Source: Cognatitamlana onchidii
GTDB lineage: Bacteria; Bacteroidota; Bacteroidia; Flavobacteriales; Flavobacteriaceae
DNA length: 64,000 nucleotides
Assembly (NCBI RefSeq): GCF_004804355.1
Contig: NZ_SRWZ01000003.1
Location: 434,001 to 498,000, forward strand
Direction of reading: 5' to 3'
Under the pieces are notes generated by a model. It had not been told where the DNA came from, made no database searches, and saw only the letters and a program-made list of their open reading frames with translations. The first letter of the stretch is position 1. Every line of letters starts with the position of its first letter. The position numbers were made by a program, and so were the translations under genes. Shown piece after piece: positions 44,825-53,895 of this stretch.

Positions 44825-46666
44825 ATGATCTATTTAATGCTCGCAATTTTAGTAATTACCATTGGCCTCTTTGTTTGGGGAAAGTTTACACCAGATATTG
44901 TTGCTTTAATCTCCATGTTAAGTTTATACCTTACAGGGATTTTAACATCTTCGGAAACTTTAAGTGGTTTTAGCAACCCTACTGTTATTATGATTGCTGC
45001 CTTGTTTATAATAGGTGAAGGTATAGCTCAGACCGGTTGGACAGCAATGGCCGGTAAGAAATTTGTTGAATGGGCTGGAAAAAGTGTACCTAAACTATTG
45101 GTTATAGTAACTCTTGGTGCTGGGGTTCTTTCTGGGTTTGTAAGTAATACAGGAACAGTAGCTACATTGATGCCACTTACCATCTCATCTGCATGGAGTA
45201 TTGGAACCTTACCTTCAAAAATGTTAATGCCTGTTGCCTTTGGATCTAATACTGGAGGGTTGTTAACACTAACAGGTACGCCTCCTAACATTATTGCTAG
45301 CAACGCGTTGGTAGATGCTGGTTTCGAAGGTTTTTCATTTTTTGAATTTGCCTTAATTGGTGTGCCATTATTAATTATTGCCTTACTATATTTTAGATAT
45401 ATTGGATATAAATTATTGCCTAATAATAAAACTAACAATAAACCTGTAAATATTGAATCTACTCTACACAACTGGATTGGAGCATATCAAATAGACAATG
45501 GTTATTATAGACTTAGGGTAAGATCTATTTCTCCTCTTTTAAATACTAAAATAGAGGCATGGAAATTTGAAAAAACCTATAATGTTTCTATTATTCGTAT
45601 TAAAAGAAGACACCCAAATGTATTGAAAGGAGTTCCTCAGTTTATTGAATTTCCCGATCCAAGCACAGAGTTTTTATACCACGATATCATTACTATTAAA
45701 GGAGATACTGAGGCTATTAATAAAATGATGATTACTTTTCGCTTAGGTCTTTTACCACTTGAGCCAATTACAGACGAGCTTAAAAACAATCTTATTAATC
45801 AAGAAGTTGGTATGACCGAAGTTATTGTTAATCCTAACTCTATGTTAGTTGGCAGAAAATATAAATTAGGAGATTATTTTAAGCGATTTGGAATTCAGCT
45901 ATTAGCGGCATCAAGAAATAATAAACCGTTAAAAGATAAAGAAATAATCATTAAAGCAGGGGATGCTTTTTTACTTAGAGGCAGTTGGAATAGTATTGAA
46001 GATTTAAAGAAACAGCACGAGCACCTTGTTATTATTGGTAGTCCCGAGGGCATGGCAAAAAATGTGGATAGCTTAAGTTCAAAATCGTATATAGCCTTAG
46101 GAGCTCTAATTCTTATGATTATATTTATGGTTTTCAAAATCGTTCCTGGTTCTATAGCAGCCTTAATATCGGCTGGTGTGGTATTATTAACCGGTTGCGT
46201 ACCCATTTCAAAAGCGTATAAAGGTATTAGCTGGACTAGTGTGGTTATGATTGCCGCTATGATCCCGATGGGAATTGCTCTTCAAAAAACAGGCACCGCA
46301 CAACTTATTGCTAATGCCTTGGTAGAATACTTAGGCGCGATACACCCATTGCTATTGCTGGGAGGGATATTCCTATTAACCACAACCTTTAGTCAAGTAA
46401 TAAACAATTCGGCTACAGCGGTTCTTATGGCCCCAATTGCTATTTTAGCTGCCCAGTCTTTAGATTTATCCCCCGCCCCGTTTATGATTGTAGTTGCAAT
46501 AAGCGCCTCTACAGCTTTTTTAACCCCAATTGGCACAACAACCAATGCCATGGTAATGACCGCTGGAGGCTATAAATTTATGAACTACCTAAAAGTAGGC
46601 GCGCCGTTGTTACTTGTGTTCTTAATTATATCTCTTATTTTGGTTCCATTAATATGGCCTTTTTAA
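44825..46666 (+). CDS. SLC13/divalent-anion:Na+ symporter with TrkA-C domains
   Basis: 613-residue permease with about ten helices in two halves, each with the conserved NxP/T-type hairpin (FGSNTGGLLTLTGTPPNIIAS and NNSATAVLMAPIAILAAQSL, ending FLTPIGTTTNAMVM). Between them, about residues 215-415, are two TrkA-C/RCK-like regulatory modules (SIIRIKRRHPNVLKG, IITIKGDTEAINKM; then GAQAFLLRG-like AGDAFLLRGSWN). Likely transports dicarboxylates or sulfate; the ion cannot be fixed. Upstream lie 282 bp without a recognised feature. Confidence 0.9.
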   Translation: MIYLMLAILVITIGLFVWGKFTPDIVALISMLSLYLTGILTSSETLSGFSNPTVIMIAALFIIGEGIAQTGWTAMAGKKFVEWAGKSVPKLLVIVTLGAGVLSGFVSNTGTVATLMPLTISSAWSIGTLPSKMLMPVAFGSNTGGLLTLTGTPPNIIASNALVDAGFEGFSFFEFALIGVPLLIIALLYFRYIGYKLLPNNKTNNKPVNIESTLHNWIGAYQIDNGYYRLRVRSISPLLNTKIEAWKFEKTYNVSIIRIKRRHPNVLKGVPQFIEFPDPSTEFLYHDIITIKGDTEAINKMMITFRLGLLPLEPITDELKNNLINQEVGMTEVIVNPNSMLVGRKYKLGDYFKRFGIQLLAASRNNKPLKDKEIIIKAGDAFLLRGSWNSIEDLKKQHEHLVIIGSPEGMAKNVDSLSSKSYIALGALILMIIFMVFKIVPGSIAALISAGVVLLTGCVPISKAYKGISWTSVVMIAAMIPMGIALQKTGTAQLIANALVEYLGAIHPLLLLGGIFLLTTTFSQVINNSATAVLMAPIAILAAQSLDLSPAPFMIVVAISASTAFLTPIGTTTNAMVMTAGGYKFMNYLKVGAPLLLVFLIISLILVPLIWPF

Positions 46667-46707
46667 TCTATTTTTAACAGGGTAATCTTATAGTTTAAAT
46701 AAATTCG

Positions 46708-46732
46708 AAAGGAGCTCTAAAAGGGCTCCTTT
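46708..46732 (+). terminator. terminator between the SLC13 gene and rlmF
   Basis: AAAGGAGC-TCTAAAAGG-GCTCCTTT is a perfect 8-bp stem followed by an AT-rich tail. It lies between convergent genes and may work for both. Confidence 0.6.
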
Positions 46733-46751
46733 ATTATATCCTCAAATATTG

Positions 46752-47570
46752 TTATTGAAACGTCCAAGCCACCATACGAGAGATTTTATTACCCTGCCCC
46801 ATATTAACAGTTTTAATATCTGTGGCTCCTAATTTATTTAACGAAGAATACATTCCTTTAAGCAAATCTTTTTTCGAAACCAATGAGGTAAACCAATGAC
46901 ATTGTTCTTTAAATAAAGAGCTTTCGTATAAATAGTTATGAAGAAAAGCTTTTTCTCCTCCATTATAATATAGCTCATTACTTTGGCCCGAGAAGTTACG
47001 AGTTTCCAAGGTCTGCCCTTCTTTATTTAGTCCTTTTAGCTTCCTTTTATTTTCGGCTTTAGCATCTTTTTCAGATTTATAAAAAGGAGGGTTACACATT
47101 GAGGCAGAAAACGCATCGGTATCCTTAATAATATTGCTTAATACATGAGAGCTATCCTTTTGAAACCTTAAAGTTATACTACTTGATAATCTATTTCTAT
47201 TAATTATGCTTTTGGCATTTTTTAAAGAGTTCTTATCAATATCAGAGCCCACGAATGTCCAGTTGTATTCAGAATTCCCTAAGAGGGGATAAATACAGGT
47301 CGCTCCCGTTCCTATATCTAAAATACTAACATTCGCGGCAATTCCAGAACGCTTTAACAAATCGCAGAGGTGATGTATATAATCTACTCGTCCAGGTATG
47401 GGTGGACATAAATTTGTATCTGGAAACTCCCAAAAACTAATATTATAATATTTAATTAGTAAGGCTTTGTTTAATGCTTTAACCGCCCTAGGTTTTGCAA
47501 AATCAATAGTCCTTGTTTTGAACTTGTTTTCGAATACAAACTGCTCCAAAGATGGTAATACATCGCACAA
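46752..47570 (-). CDS. rlmF: 23S rRNA (adenine-1618-N6)-methyltransferase RlmF, start unclear
   Basis: SAM-dependent methyltransferase (RlmF/YbiN) for A1618 of 23S rRNA. Diagnostic blocks are IDFAKPRAVKALNKALL, CPPIPGRVDYIHHLCDLL, the SAM site ILDIGTGATCIYPLLG, FVGSDID, and the catalytic NPPF of CNPPFYKSEKDA. From the TTG at 47570 the protein has 272 aa, but the frame is open 22 codons further, to 47636, and that stretch encodes LHPKNKHNTSYDFDAL, the conserved N-terminus of the family. No ATG, GTG or TTG precedes it in frame. A run of seven A at about 47621-47627 is a candidate frameshift site. Confidence 0.85.
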   Translation of the reverse strand: MCDVLPSLEQFVFENKFKTRTIDFAKPRAVKALNKALLIKYYNISFWEFPDTNLCPPIPGRVDYIHHLCDLLKRSGIAANVSILDIGTGATCIYPLLGNSEYNWTFVGSDIDKNSLKNAKSIINRNRLSSSITLRFQKDSSHVLSNIIKDTDAFSASMCNPPFYKSEKDAKAENKRKLKGLNKEGQTLETRNFSGQSNELYYNGGEKAFLHNYLYESSLFKEQCHWFTSLVSKKDLLKGMYSSLNKLGATDIKTVNMGQGNKISRMVAWTFQ

Positions 47571-47736
47571 CGCATCAAAGTCGTAACTAGTGTTATGTTT
47601 ATTTTTGGGGTGTAAATCGATTGTTTTTTTGATAAGCTACTATGTTTAATTTCGTTTGGATAAATACCATTTCTAATTAACAAAATTAGCAAATAGAAAT
47701 TACAAATTGGGTTTAGGTAGTTGAAACGAATTCTTA

Positions 47737-47744
47737 TATCTTCG
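47737..47744 (+). promoter_or_regulatory. -7-like box before the HAD phosphatase gene
   Basis: TATCTTCG differs by one base from TAnnTTTG; it ends 14 nt before the ATG at 47759. No -33 element at standard distance. Confidence 0.35.
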
Positions 47745-47758
47745 CACAAAAATTTAAA

Positions 47759-48415
47759 ATGTTAAAAGCAGTTATTTTTGACATGGATGGTGTTATTATT
47801 GATAGTGAACCTATGCATAATAAGGCGTATCATGACATGTTTGATGAAGTTGGTATTCGTGTTTCTTCAGAACTTTACGAATCTTTCACGGGACAGTCTA
47901 CCATTAATATCTGCAAACGTTTGTGCGATCATTTTAATCTTAACGAAGCTCCTGAAACCTTAGTAGCGCTAAAACGTAAACATTATAAACAGTTTTTCGA
48001 TACTAATTCTAAATTGGGTTTAATAGATGGTGTTCTAGATTTAATTAAAGACTACCATAAAAACGGTTTAAATCTAGTACTAGCTTCTTCTGCTGCTATG
48101 ACCAGTATAAACCAGGTATTTAATAGATTTGATTTAAACCAATACTTTATATCTAAATTAAGCGGAGGTGACCTAAAAGAGTCTAAACCTCATCCAGAAA
48201 TTTTCATTAAAGCTGCGCAAGCCACTGGCTTCTCAAAAGAGGAATGTATGGTGATAGAAGATTCTACCAATGGCATTGAAGCTGCAAAAAGCGCTGATAT
48301 TTTTTGTGTTGGGTATGATAGCTTTCATTCAAAGAATCAGGACTACACAAAGGCAGATATGGTAATTTCAGATTTTAGAGAGGTTTCATTTAACAAAATA
48401 AAAACTAGATTTTAG
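47759..48415 (+). CDS. HAD-superfamily phosphatase (beta-phosphoglucomutase-like)
   Basis: 218-residue HAD-IA hydrolase with the nucleophile motif FDMDGVIIDSEP (Asp9, Asp11), motif II LASSAA (Ser about 114), Lys in ESKPHPEIF and the acidic motif MVIEDSTNGIEAAKSA. The cap domain is the helical C1 type. Substrates such as sugar phosphates are usual; beta-phosphoglucomutase or phosphatase cannot be separated here. Its stop overlaps the stop of a convergent small gene by 3-4 nt. Confidence 0.9.
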   Translation: MLKAVIFDMDGVIIDSEPMHNKAYHDMFDEVGIRVSSELYESFTGQSTINICKRLCDHFNLNEAPETLVALKRKHYKQFFDTNSKLGLIDGVLDLIKDYHKNGLNLVLASSAAMTSINQVFNRFDLNQYFISKLSGGDLKESKPHPEIFIKAAQATGFSKEECMVIEDSTNGIEAAKSADIFCVGYDSFHSKNQDYTKADMVISDFREVSFNKIKTRF

Positions 48416-48564
48416 CGCTGTGCTTCATTCGATTTTTGAATAATAGCTTTTAATCGTGCTTTTCTCAAACTAGCCTCTTCCTTTTTCTTGTTTTTCTTTT
48501 GAGCCATAAGCCTGGCATGCTTTGCTTTATTCTTAGTATTCTTTTCGCTCCCTTCTTTAGCCAT
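48412..48564 (-). CDS. small basic protein of unknown function (50 aa)
   Basis: Start ATG at 48562-48564 and stop at 48412-48414. The 50-residue product begins MAKEGSEKNTKNKAKHARLM and continues as a single Lys/Arg/Ala-rich helix ending KSNEAQR. Such short basic proteins occur widely in Flavobacteriaceae and are annotated only as hypothetical; an RNA- or ribosome-associated role is a guess. It overlaps the HAD gene's stop on the opposite strand. No -7 box could be fixed upstream. Confidence 0.6.
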   Translation of the reverse strand: MAKEGSEKNTKNKAKHARLMAQKKNKKKEEASLRKARLKAIIQKSNEAQR

Positions 48565-48715
48565 AAACTCTATTATGAAATATCAAATTGATGGTCAAAG
48601 ATATTAAGATTATCCTTTTTAAACTATTACGGTTTTTTATAATCTTAAGAAATAATATTTAAAAATATCATCTTAAAAACTAATATTACAAATTATTAAT
48701 TAATTAGCTAATATT

Positions 48716-48746
48716 TTTGTGATTATAGTTAAAAACAGTACATTTG
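48716..48746 (+). promoter_or_regulatory. promoter of the SatD-like / DUF3307 pair
   Basis: TTTG (48716-48719), exactly 19 nt, TACATTTG (48739-48746). The start site would be near 48753, 14 nt before the ATG at 48767, and downstream of the GTG at 48719, which therefore is not the start. Confidence 0.7.
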
Positions 48747-48766
48747 GTACAACGAGATCTTTTGAC

Positions 48767-49369
48767 ATGACAACAATTATAACTGGCGATATCATTAATT
48801 CTAAGGAAGTTCCTCCAGAGTTATGGCTAGCTGCGCTTAAATCTGTACTCAATTCTTTAGGGAATACACCCAAAACTTGGGATATATTTAGAGGTGATAG
48901 CTTTCAATTTGAAGTCCCTCCCCAAAAAGCACTTCATGCTTGCTTGTTAATTAAAGCGACCATAAAACAATTTAAAAATTTAGATGTTAGGCTCGCTATT
49001 GGTTTAGGTAACAAAACCTTTGATTCAGAAAGGATTACAGAATCGAACGGCACAGCTTTCATTAATTCTGGAGCATGTTTTGAGGCTTTAAAAAAAACCA
49101 CGTTAGCTATAAAATCGCCTTTTGAGGCATTCGATATTCCGATGAATATCATGATACAGTTAGCTCTTTTAACAATAAACTATTGGACACAAACCACGGC
49201 AGGACTTGTAAAGACTACTTTAGAACACCCAGAGTTAAATCAAAAACAAATAGCCAATCTTTTAGGAAAAACACAAGGCAACATTAGTCAAGGATTAAAA
49301 CGCGCTGGTTTTGATGAACTGTCTATATTACTAGAATACTATAAAACCCAAATTAACACCTTATGTTAA
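48767..49369 (+). CDS. SatD-like regulator with cyclase-like fold and C-terminal HTH
   Basis: 200 residues from the ATG at 48767, chosen because the promoter lies just upstream. The C-terminal part has a helix-turn-helix (LNQKQIANLLGKTQGNISQG, about residues 157-176), as in SatD-family proteins. Residues 1-110 carry TIITGDIINSKEVP, then RGDSFQFEVP, LDVRLAIGLG and SNGTAFINSG. These are spaced like the metal Asp pair, the GD loop and the LRxGIGxG / GxAxNxA parts of class III nucleotide cyclases and related folds. Whether it binds or makes a nucleotide is unknown. It overlaps the DUF3307 gene by 7 nt. Confidence 0.78.
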   Translation: MTTIITGDIINSKEVPPELWLAALKSVLNSLGNTPKTWDIFRGDSFQFEVPPQKALHACLLIKATIKQFKNLDVRLAIGLGNKTFDSERITESNGTAFINSGACFEALKKTTLAIKSPFEAFDIPMNIMIQLALLTINYWTQTTAGLVKTTLEHPELNQKQIANLLGKTQGNISQGLKRAGFDELSILLEYYKTQINTLC

Positions 49370-50085
49370 CATTAGCCATTAAACTAATTCTAGCCCACCT
49401 TATTGGCGATTTTTTACTTCAACCACAAAAATGGGTATTACATAAAGAAGCCCACAAACACACGTCAAAATTTCTATATTGGCATATTGCAGTTCACGGC
49501 CTAACCTTACTAATTTTATTAGGATTTAATTTCAAATACTGGATTGGTATTTTAATCATAGTAAGCTCGCACCTCATTATCGACATAACTAAGTTGCACC
49601 TGAAACCCAAAGTAAATAACAGGCTTTTATTTGGCCTAGACCAATTAGCTCACTTTATTGTTATAGCCTTAGTGATACAACTGTATGAACCCTATACCAT
49701 TAATTTAAACACGCTTTTTAGCTCCCAAATTCTCCTGTTTTTAACAGCTATTCTTTGTGCGACAAAAGTATCATCAATCATCATGAAAACCCTTATTTCC
49801 AAATGGAATTTAAGAGCATACACAGAAGAAGCTTCTTTAAAAGATGCAGGAGCTTATATTGGCATACTAGAACGCTTATTTGTATTTGCATTCATTATCA
49901 CCAATCATTGGGAAGGTGTAGGTTTTTTAATAGCCGCTAAATCTGTTTTTAGATTTGGAGACTTATCAAAAGCTAAAGACCGAAAACTCACAGAATACAT
50001 TTTAATTGGAACTTTACTAAGTTTTGGCTTAGCTATCTTGGTTGCATTAGGGTATGTATATGTTTCAGGATTGATTGAAAATTAA
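49363..50085 (+). CDS. DUF3307 membrane protein
   Basis: 240 residues with five or more hydrophobic helices. The DUF3307 signature is at the N-terminus (KLILAHLIGDFLLQPQKWV), with HKEAHKHTSKFLYWHIAVHG and SSHLIIDITKLHLKPK giving conserved His and Asp residues in or near the membrane. The function is unknown. It overlaps the SatD-like gene by 7 nt, so translation is coupled. DUF3307 next to a SatD-like gene recurs in other bacteria, so the two probably act together. Confidence 0.85.
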   Translation: MLTLAIKLILAHLIGDFLLQPQKWVLHKEAHKHTSKFLYWHIAVHGLTLLILLGFNFKYWIGILIIVSSHLIIDITKLHLKPKVNNRLLFGLDQLAHFIVIALVIQLYEPYTINLNTLFSSQILLFLTAILCATKVSSIIMKTLISKWNLRAYTEEASLKDAGAYIGILERLFVFAFIITNHWEGVGFLIAAKSVFRFGDLSKAKDRKLTEYILIGTLLSFGLAILVALGYVYVSGLIEN

Positions 50086-50182
50086 CCCAATACTATAATT
50101 TGATTTAAATGATGCCAAAGACGCGCAAAATAATCCGAAATAAAAAAAAATAAATCGGACTTTTTACCATTAATAAAACATC

Positions 50183-53100
50183 TTACTTTTTATAAAACTT
50201 GGCATACCCACGATAAGCGAAAAAACCAAGTATCGCAATAATTGCGCAAGCGATAGCAATAAACTTAACACTTACAATTTGGTCTCCACTAGCATAACTA
50301 TGTAGTCCCGCCAAATAGAAATTTACCCCAAAATAAGTCATTAAGATACTTGAAAAGGCAATTATAGACATGAGATTAAAAAACCATCGTCCACGCAACC
50401 CTGGGACTAAGCGCATATGGATAACAAAAGCATAAACCATAATACTAATAAGCGCCCAAGTTTCTTTGGGATCCCAACCCCAATAACGTCCCCAACTCTC
50501 ATTAGCCCACATACCACCTAAAAAGTTACCGATAGTAAGCATCACTAAACCAACCGTTAAAGACATCTCGTTGATTATAGTAAGCTCTTTTATGTTTAAA
50601 TCCATTTTCAACTTATTAGACTCGGTTGTAAAAATCATAAGAAGCAAAGACACAATACCTAAAATCATCCCTAAGGTAAAAGGACCATAACTTGCTACAA
50701 TAACCGCCACATGAATCATGAGCCAATAGCTATTTAATACGGGCTGTAAATTAGCAATTGCCGGATCCATCCAGTTCCAATGAGCTATCATTAAAATCAT
50801 AGCCGTTACAAAGGATGTTGCTGCAATGGTTAAATCACTTTTTCTACCAAAGGCCAAACCAAAAAACATGGTAGCCCAAGCCACATATATCATGGATTCG
50901 TAGGCGTCACTCCAAGGGGCATGACCTGAAATGTACCAACGTACAATAAGCCCAGCCGTATGTAACACAAAAAGCCCAAGTATCGCAATTTTAAATACCG
51001 AAACACCTGTATTTACCAGTTTCCTTTTATCATTAAAAATTTGAATAATTAATAAAATAAATAGTAAGCTACCTGCATATAAATACCAACTGAATAATTT
51101 TTTAAATATGTCATACTTATTATATAACACCTCGGTCTTTATCTTATCATCACTTAACATTACAGCACCTCCATATCGGTGTTGCGTCTTTTTAAAGGCT
51201 TCCAGAAGTTTTTCTGCTTCCGAAAAATCCCCTGTTTTTTTTGCACCATCTAAGGTAACTAAATATGCGGTAAACCCATTCTTTACAAAGTTTCTATACA
51301 ACGTGTCTTTAATCACAGTTATGTCTTGTCTAAAATCGTAATTAGATATCCAAGTATTATTGTCATCTTCGGGAACAGGAAATATCTTCATAGACATCCC
51401 TTCAATAGCATTATATAACAAGCTAACTCTTTGATCTGTTTCTTTGAATTCCTTCTGAAAACCATTAGGCACTTGCGCTTTATAGGCTTCATTTAAAAAG
51501 GGTGCTAATTTGTACTGGCCTCGATCGGTGAAAAAATCTGCTAAAGCGATATGCTTCTTATCTTTTGAAACACCAATAATACTTCTTATAGAATCTCCCT
51601 TTTTAGGTTTTAAATATATAATAGGAACATTATACCAAAGTCTAGGGCTTTCTTGAATGGACAAAAACACCTGATTGGCATCAAACTCCTCGTAAACATC
51701 ACTCTTGCTCAACTTACGAAGCATCTCTGAAGCGTAGGTGTTAACAGGCATCATACGACCACTTAAATCTTGAACAACGAGATGCCCAAACTTATCGGCA
51801 TGTGCTTTAGGTGTAATATTTGCCTTTAGAATTGAATCTATTTGGAATTTTGATGGTGTAGCATGGTCATGACCATTATGAGCGCCATGTTCCTGAGTAA
51901 AACCTTGCAGCCCCAAACATAAAACGATTATTGCAGTAAGCTTAGCTTTCTTAGACTTTACATTCTCTAAATGCTTTTTTAAATCTCCAAATCGAGACCC
52001 TTTTACAAAAAGAATCGCCATTAAACCAAAATACAACATTAAATATCCTGCATAGGTAATTAATGTACCCCAATAATCATGATTAACAGAAAGTATCGTT
52101 CCTTTTTCATCAGGATCAAAACTGGATTGAAAAAATCGGTAACCATCATGATCTAATATATTGTTCATGAATATTTTATAATCAAAGCTTTGAGTTCTCT
52201 CATCTATAACCGTTACTTCACTAGAAAAAGCAGAAAACCCTCGCTCTGTACCTGGGTAACGTTCGGCTTCAAAATCGTTTAGTTTAATTGAAAACGGCAA
52301 CTCTAATACTTTCGACCCGTACTTAAAAGCAAAATCTAAGCCACCAACTTGTATTTGCTTAAACCTTCCATTACTACCTTTTCCACCTAATATAGCAACA
52401 CTTTTACTTTCCCCATTAGTGGTCACCTTAAGCTTAACGCCATCCTCATTACTGCTTTTCAATAAACCTGATGGTTTTACAATATCAAATACCCCCTTAA
52501 CGACGGGTTTAGGAAATACCATTTGCATATTTCCAATAACATATCTTGACCTTAAATGAAGTGGTTGCAAACTATCTTTTACTAATTTCCCTTGAGCCCT
52601 AGTAGCCATGGTCATATACTCCCCTTCAAAGGGCGAATTGATAGTTAACTTGTTGTCTTCAAATGTGATATTAATCGCGCCTTCCGTGGGTATATTGAGT
52701 GCAAAAAGAATGTTGTGAATACTAGACACTTGCCCCACCTTTAAGAAATGGTTATGAGGTCCATTACTTCCAGCTTCTACTATTTTTAAATAAGACTCCC
52801 CATTGGAATCTGGAATAATATCCTCTTCTGCCCCAACAATAAATTTCTCCAATTCTATTGTTATGGGCTGTTGGTCGTATTTTGTATTAACCTTGAATTT
52901 GTTGTTAAGTCGCCCAGAAAAATCCACTTCACGTTCTAAAGTAAGTCGTTGTGGTACGCCGTCAATTTTGTAATCACCATCAATATAAGTCGTGATATAG
53001 GTTTTCTGAGAAAGAAACGTATTTTCGGTCGCCCCCTCTCGAATGGCCATCATGCCTTCAAAACTTGCGTAACGTGTAATGAACGCACCAAGTAGAATAA

Positions 53101-53371
53101 AAATGAAAGATAAATGCAAAATAAATGTGGCCCATTTCTCTTTTTTATAGAGCCTAAACCTAAAAATATTGCCAAGAAAATTAATAATAAAAAAGACCAT
53201 AATGGCTTCAAACCACCAAGCATTATAAATTAAATTTCTTGTGTAAGGCGTTGGAGATGTTTCTTGTCCTGCATCTAAAAATGTTCCTGTAGCCATAGCT
53301 GCAGCAAAAACAATAAATAACACAGCGGTAAGTCTTGTAGAAAAGAAAATGTTGGCGAGTTTTTTTTGCAT
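50183..53371 (-). CDS. fused cytochrome c biogenesis protein (ResB-CcsA)
   Basis: 1062-residue system II cytochrome c synthase that exports haem and attaches it to apocytochrome c on the periplasmic side. The N-terminal half is ResB/Ccs1-like (STRLTAVLFIVFAAAMATGT, then FIINFLGNIFRFRLYKKEKW and a large periplasmic domain). The C-terminal third is CcsA: multiple helices and the haem-handling tryptophan motif WANESWGRYWGWDPKETWAL (residues about 970-989). A His-rich insert (EHGAHNGHDHATPSKF) lies between them. Fused CcsBA proteins are usual in Bacteroidota. A TAAATTTG box on the minus strand is at 53398-53405. Confidence 0.95.
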   Translation of the reverse strand: MQKKLANIFFSTRLTAVLFIVFAAAMATGTFLDAGQETSPTPYTRNLIYNAWWFEAIMVFFIINFLGNIFRFRLYKKEKWATFILHLSFIFILLGAFITRYASFEGMMAIREGATENTFLSQKTYITTYIDGDYKIDGVPQRLTLEREVDFSGRLNNKFKVNTKYDQQPITIELEKFIVGAEEDIIPDSNGESYLKIVEAGSNGPHNHFLKVGQVSSIHNILFALNIPTEGAINITFEDNKLTINSPFEGEYMTMATRAQGKLVKDSLQPLHLRSRYVIGNMQMVFPKPVVKGVFDIVKPSGLLKSSNEDGVKLKVTTNGESKSVAILGGKGSNGRFKQIQVGGLDFAFKYGSKVLELPFSIKLNDFEAERYPGTERGFSAFSSEVTVIDERTQSFDYKIFMNNILDHDGYRFFQSSFDPDEKGTILSVNHDYWGTLITYAGYLMLYFGLMAILFVKGSRFGDLKKHLENVKSKKAKLTAIIVLCLGLQGFTQEHGAHNGHDHATPSKFQIDSILKANITPKAHADKFGHLVVQDLSGRMMPVNTYASEMLRKLSKSDVYEEFDANQVFLSIQESPRLWYNVPIIYLKPKKGDSIRSIIGVSKDKKHIALADFFTDRGQYKLAPFLNEAYKAQVPNGFQKEFKETDQRVSLLYNAIEGMSMKIFPVPEDDNNTWISNYDFRQDITVIKDTLYRNFVKNGFTAYLVTLDGAKKTGDFSEAEKLLEAFKKTQHRYGGAVMLSDDKIKTEVLYNKYDIFKKLFSWYLYAGSLLFILLIIQIFNDKRKLVNTGVSVFKIAILGLFVLHTAGLIVRWYISGHAPWSDAYESMIYVAWATMFFGLAFGRKSDLTIAATSFVTAMILMIAHWNWMDPAIANLQPVLNSYWLMIHVAVIVASYGPFTLGMILGIVSLLLMIFTTESNKLKMDLNIKELTIINEMSLTVGLVMLTIGNFLGGMWANESWGRYWGWDPKETWALISIMVYAFVIHMRLVPGLRGRWFFNLMSIIAFSSILMTYFGVNFYLAGLHSYASGDQIVSVKFIAIACAIIAILGFFAYRGYAKFYKK

Positions 53372-53397
53372 AATTGTAACCCTTTTTTGAGGTCGTG

Positions 53398-53405
53398 CAA
53401 ATTTA
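53398..53405 (-). promoter_or_regulatory. -7 box before the ResB-CcsA gene
   Basis: Minus-strand TAAATTTG fits TAnnTTTG, about 27 nt before the ATG at 53371. No matching -33 TTTG was found. Confidence 0.35.
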
Positions 53406-53488
53406 AGGATTTATGTTTATTCCTTCGTGTTAAAGTATTTAAAAAACCAGCTGTAAATTCAATGAACTTAGACATTTGTGAGTCACAA

Positions 53489-53890
53489 CTATTGTTGTCT
53501 TGCTTCAAAGATTTTGAGGTATAAAAACGAACCCATTTTTCTCGCCCTTCGTTTCGCGTTTTCGGCATAATCACCTGCAAAAAATTCATCAATGGTTTGG
53601 AACCATAAATTTAACCAAAGTCCAAAGTGTAATTCCGTAATAGCATGATTATTAACCTTATCTACTTTGATATGCGCCTCTAATGGGTCTCCTTGATATC
53701 TTTGCTCTAATTTTCGTGTAATAAATAAGCTAGACTCCCAGAATGTGGTTAACCTATTTATATGGCTGTCCCAATCTGTGATTAAATCATTAAAAAAAGG
53801 CCCTAAGATATCATCCCTTCTTACCTTAGCATAAAATTGAGAAACCAATAAAAACACATCTTCCCTAGTTGAAATATCCTTTTTTACCAT
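53489..53890 (-). CDS. group III truncated haemoglobin
   Basis: 133 residues of the 2-on-2 globin fold. It shows the group III pattern DDILGPFFNDLITDWDSHI, then LTTFWESSLF and AHIKV for the distal helix and ITELHFGLWLNLWFQTIDEFF carrying the proximal His. Members bind O2, NO or other small ligands and may assist NO or peroxide defence; no partner is evident. It precedes the ResB-CcsA gene on the same strand by 117 bp and is divergent from the DUF2520 gene. Confidence 0.92.
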   Translation of the reverse strand: MVKKDISTREDVFLLVSQFYAKVRRDDILGPFFNDLITDWDSHINRLTTFWESSLFITRKLEQRYQGDPLEAHIKVDKVNNHAITELHFGLWLNLWFQTIDEFFAGDYAENAKRRARKMGSFLYLKIFEARQQ

Positions 53891-53895
53891 AGCAA

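Noticed and set aside
45028-45471. 147-codon open frame opposite the SLC13 permease
   Set aside because: Antisense shadow of hydrophobic helices.
47471-47749. 92-codon leftward frame upstream of rlmF
   Set aside because: It overlaps the rlmF N-terminus in another frame and has no family resemblance; it matters only as a sign of the unclear rlmF start.
50101-50165. Weak hairpin TCCGA/TCGGA after the DUF3307 gene as a terminator
   Set aside because: Only five base pairs with a large A-rich loop; not enough to call.
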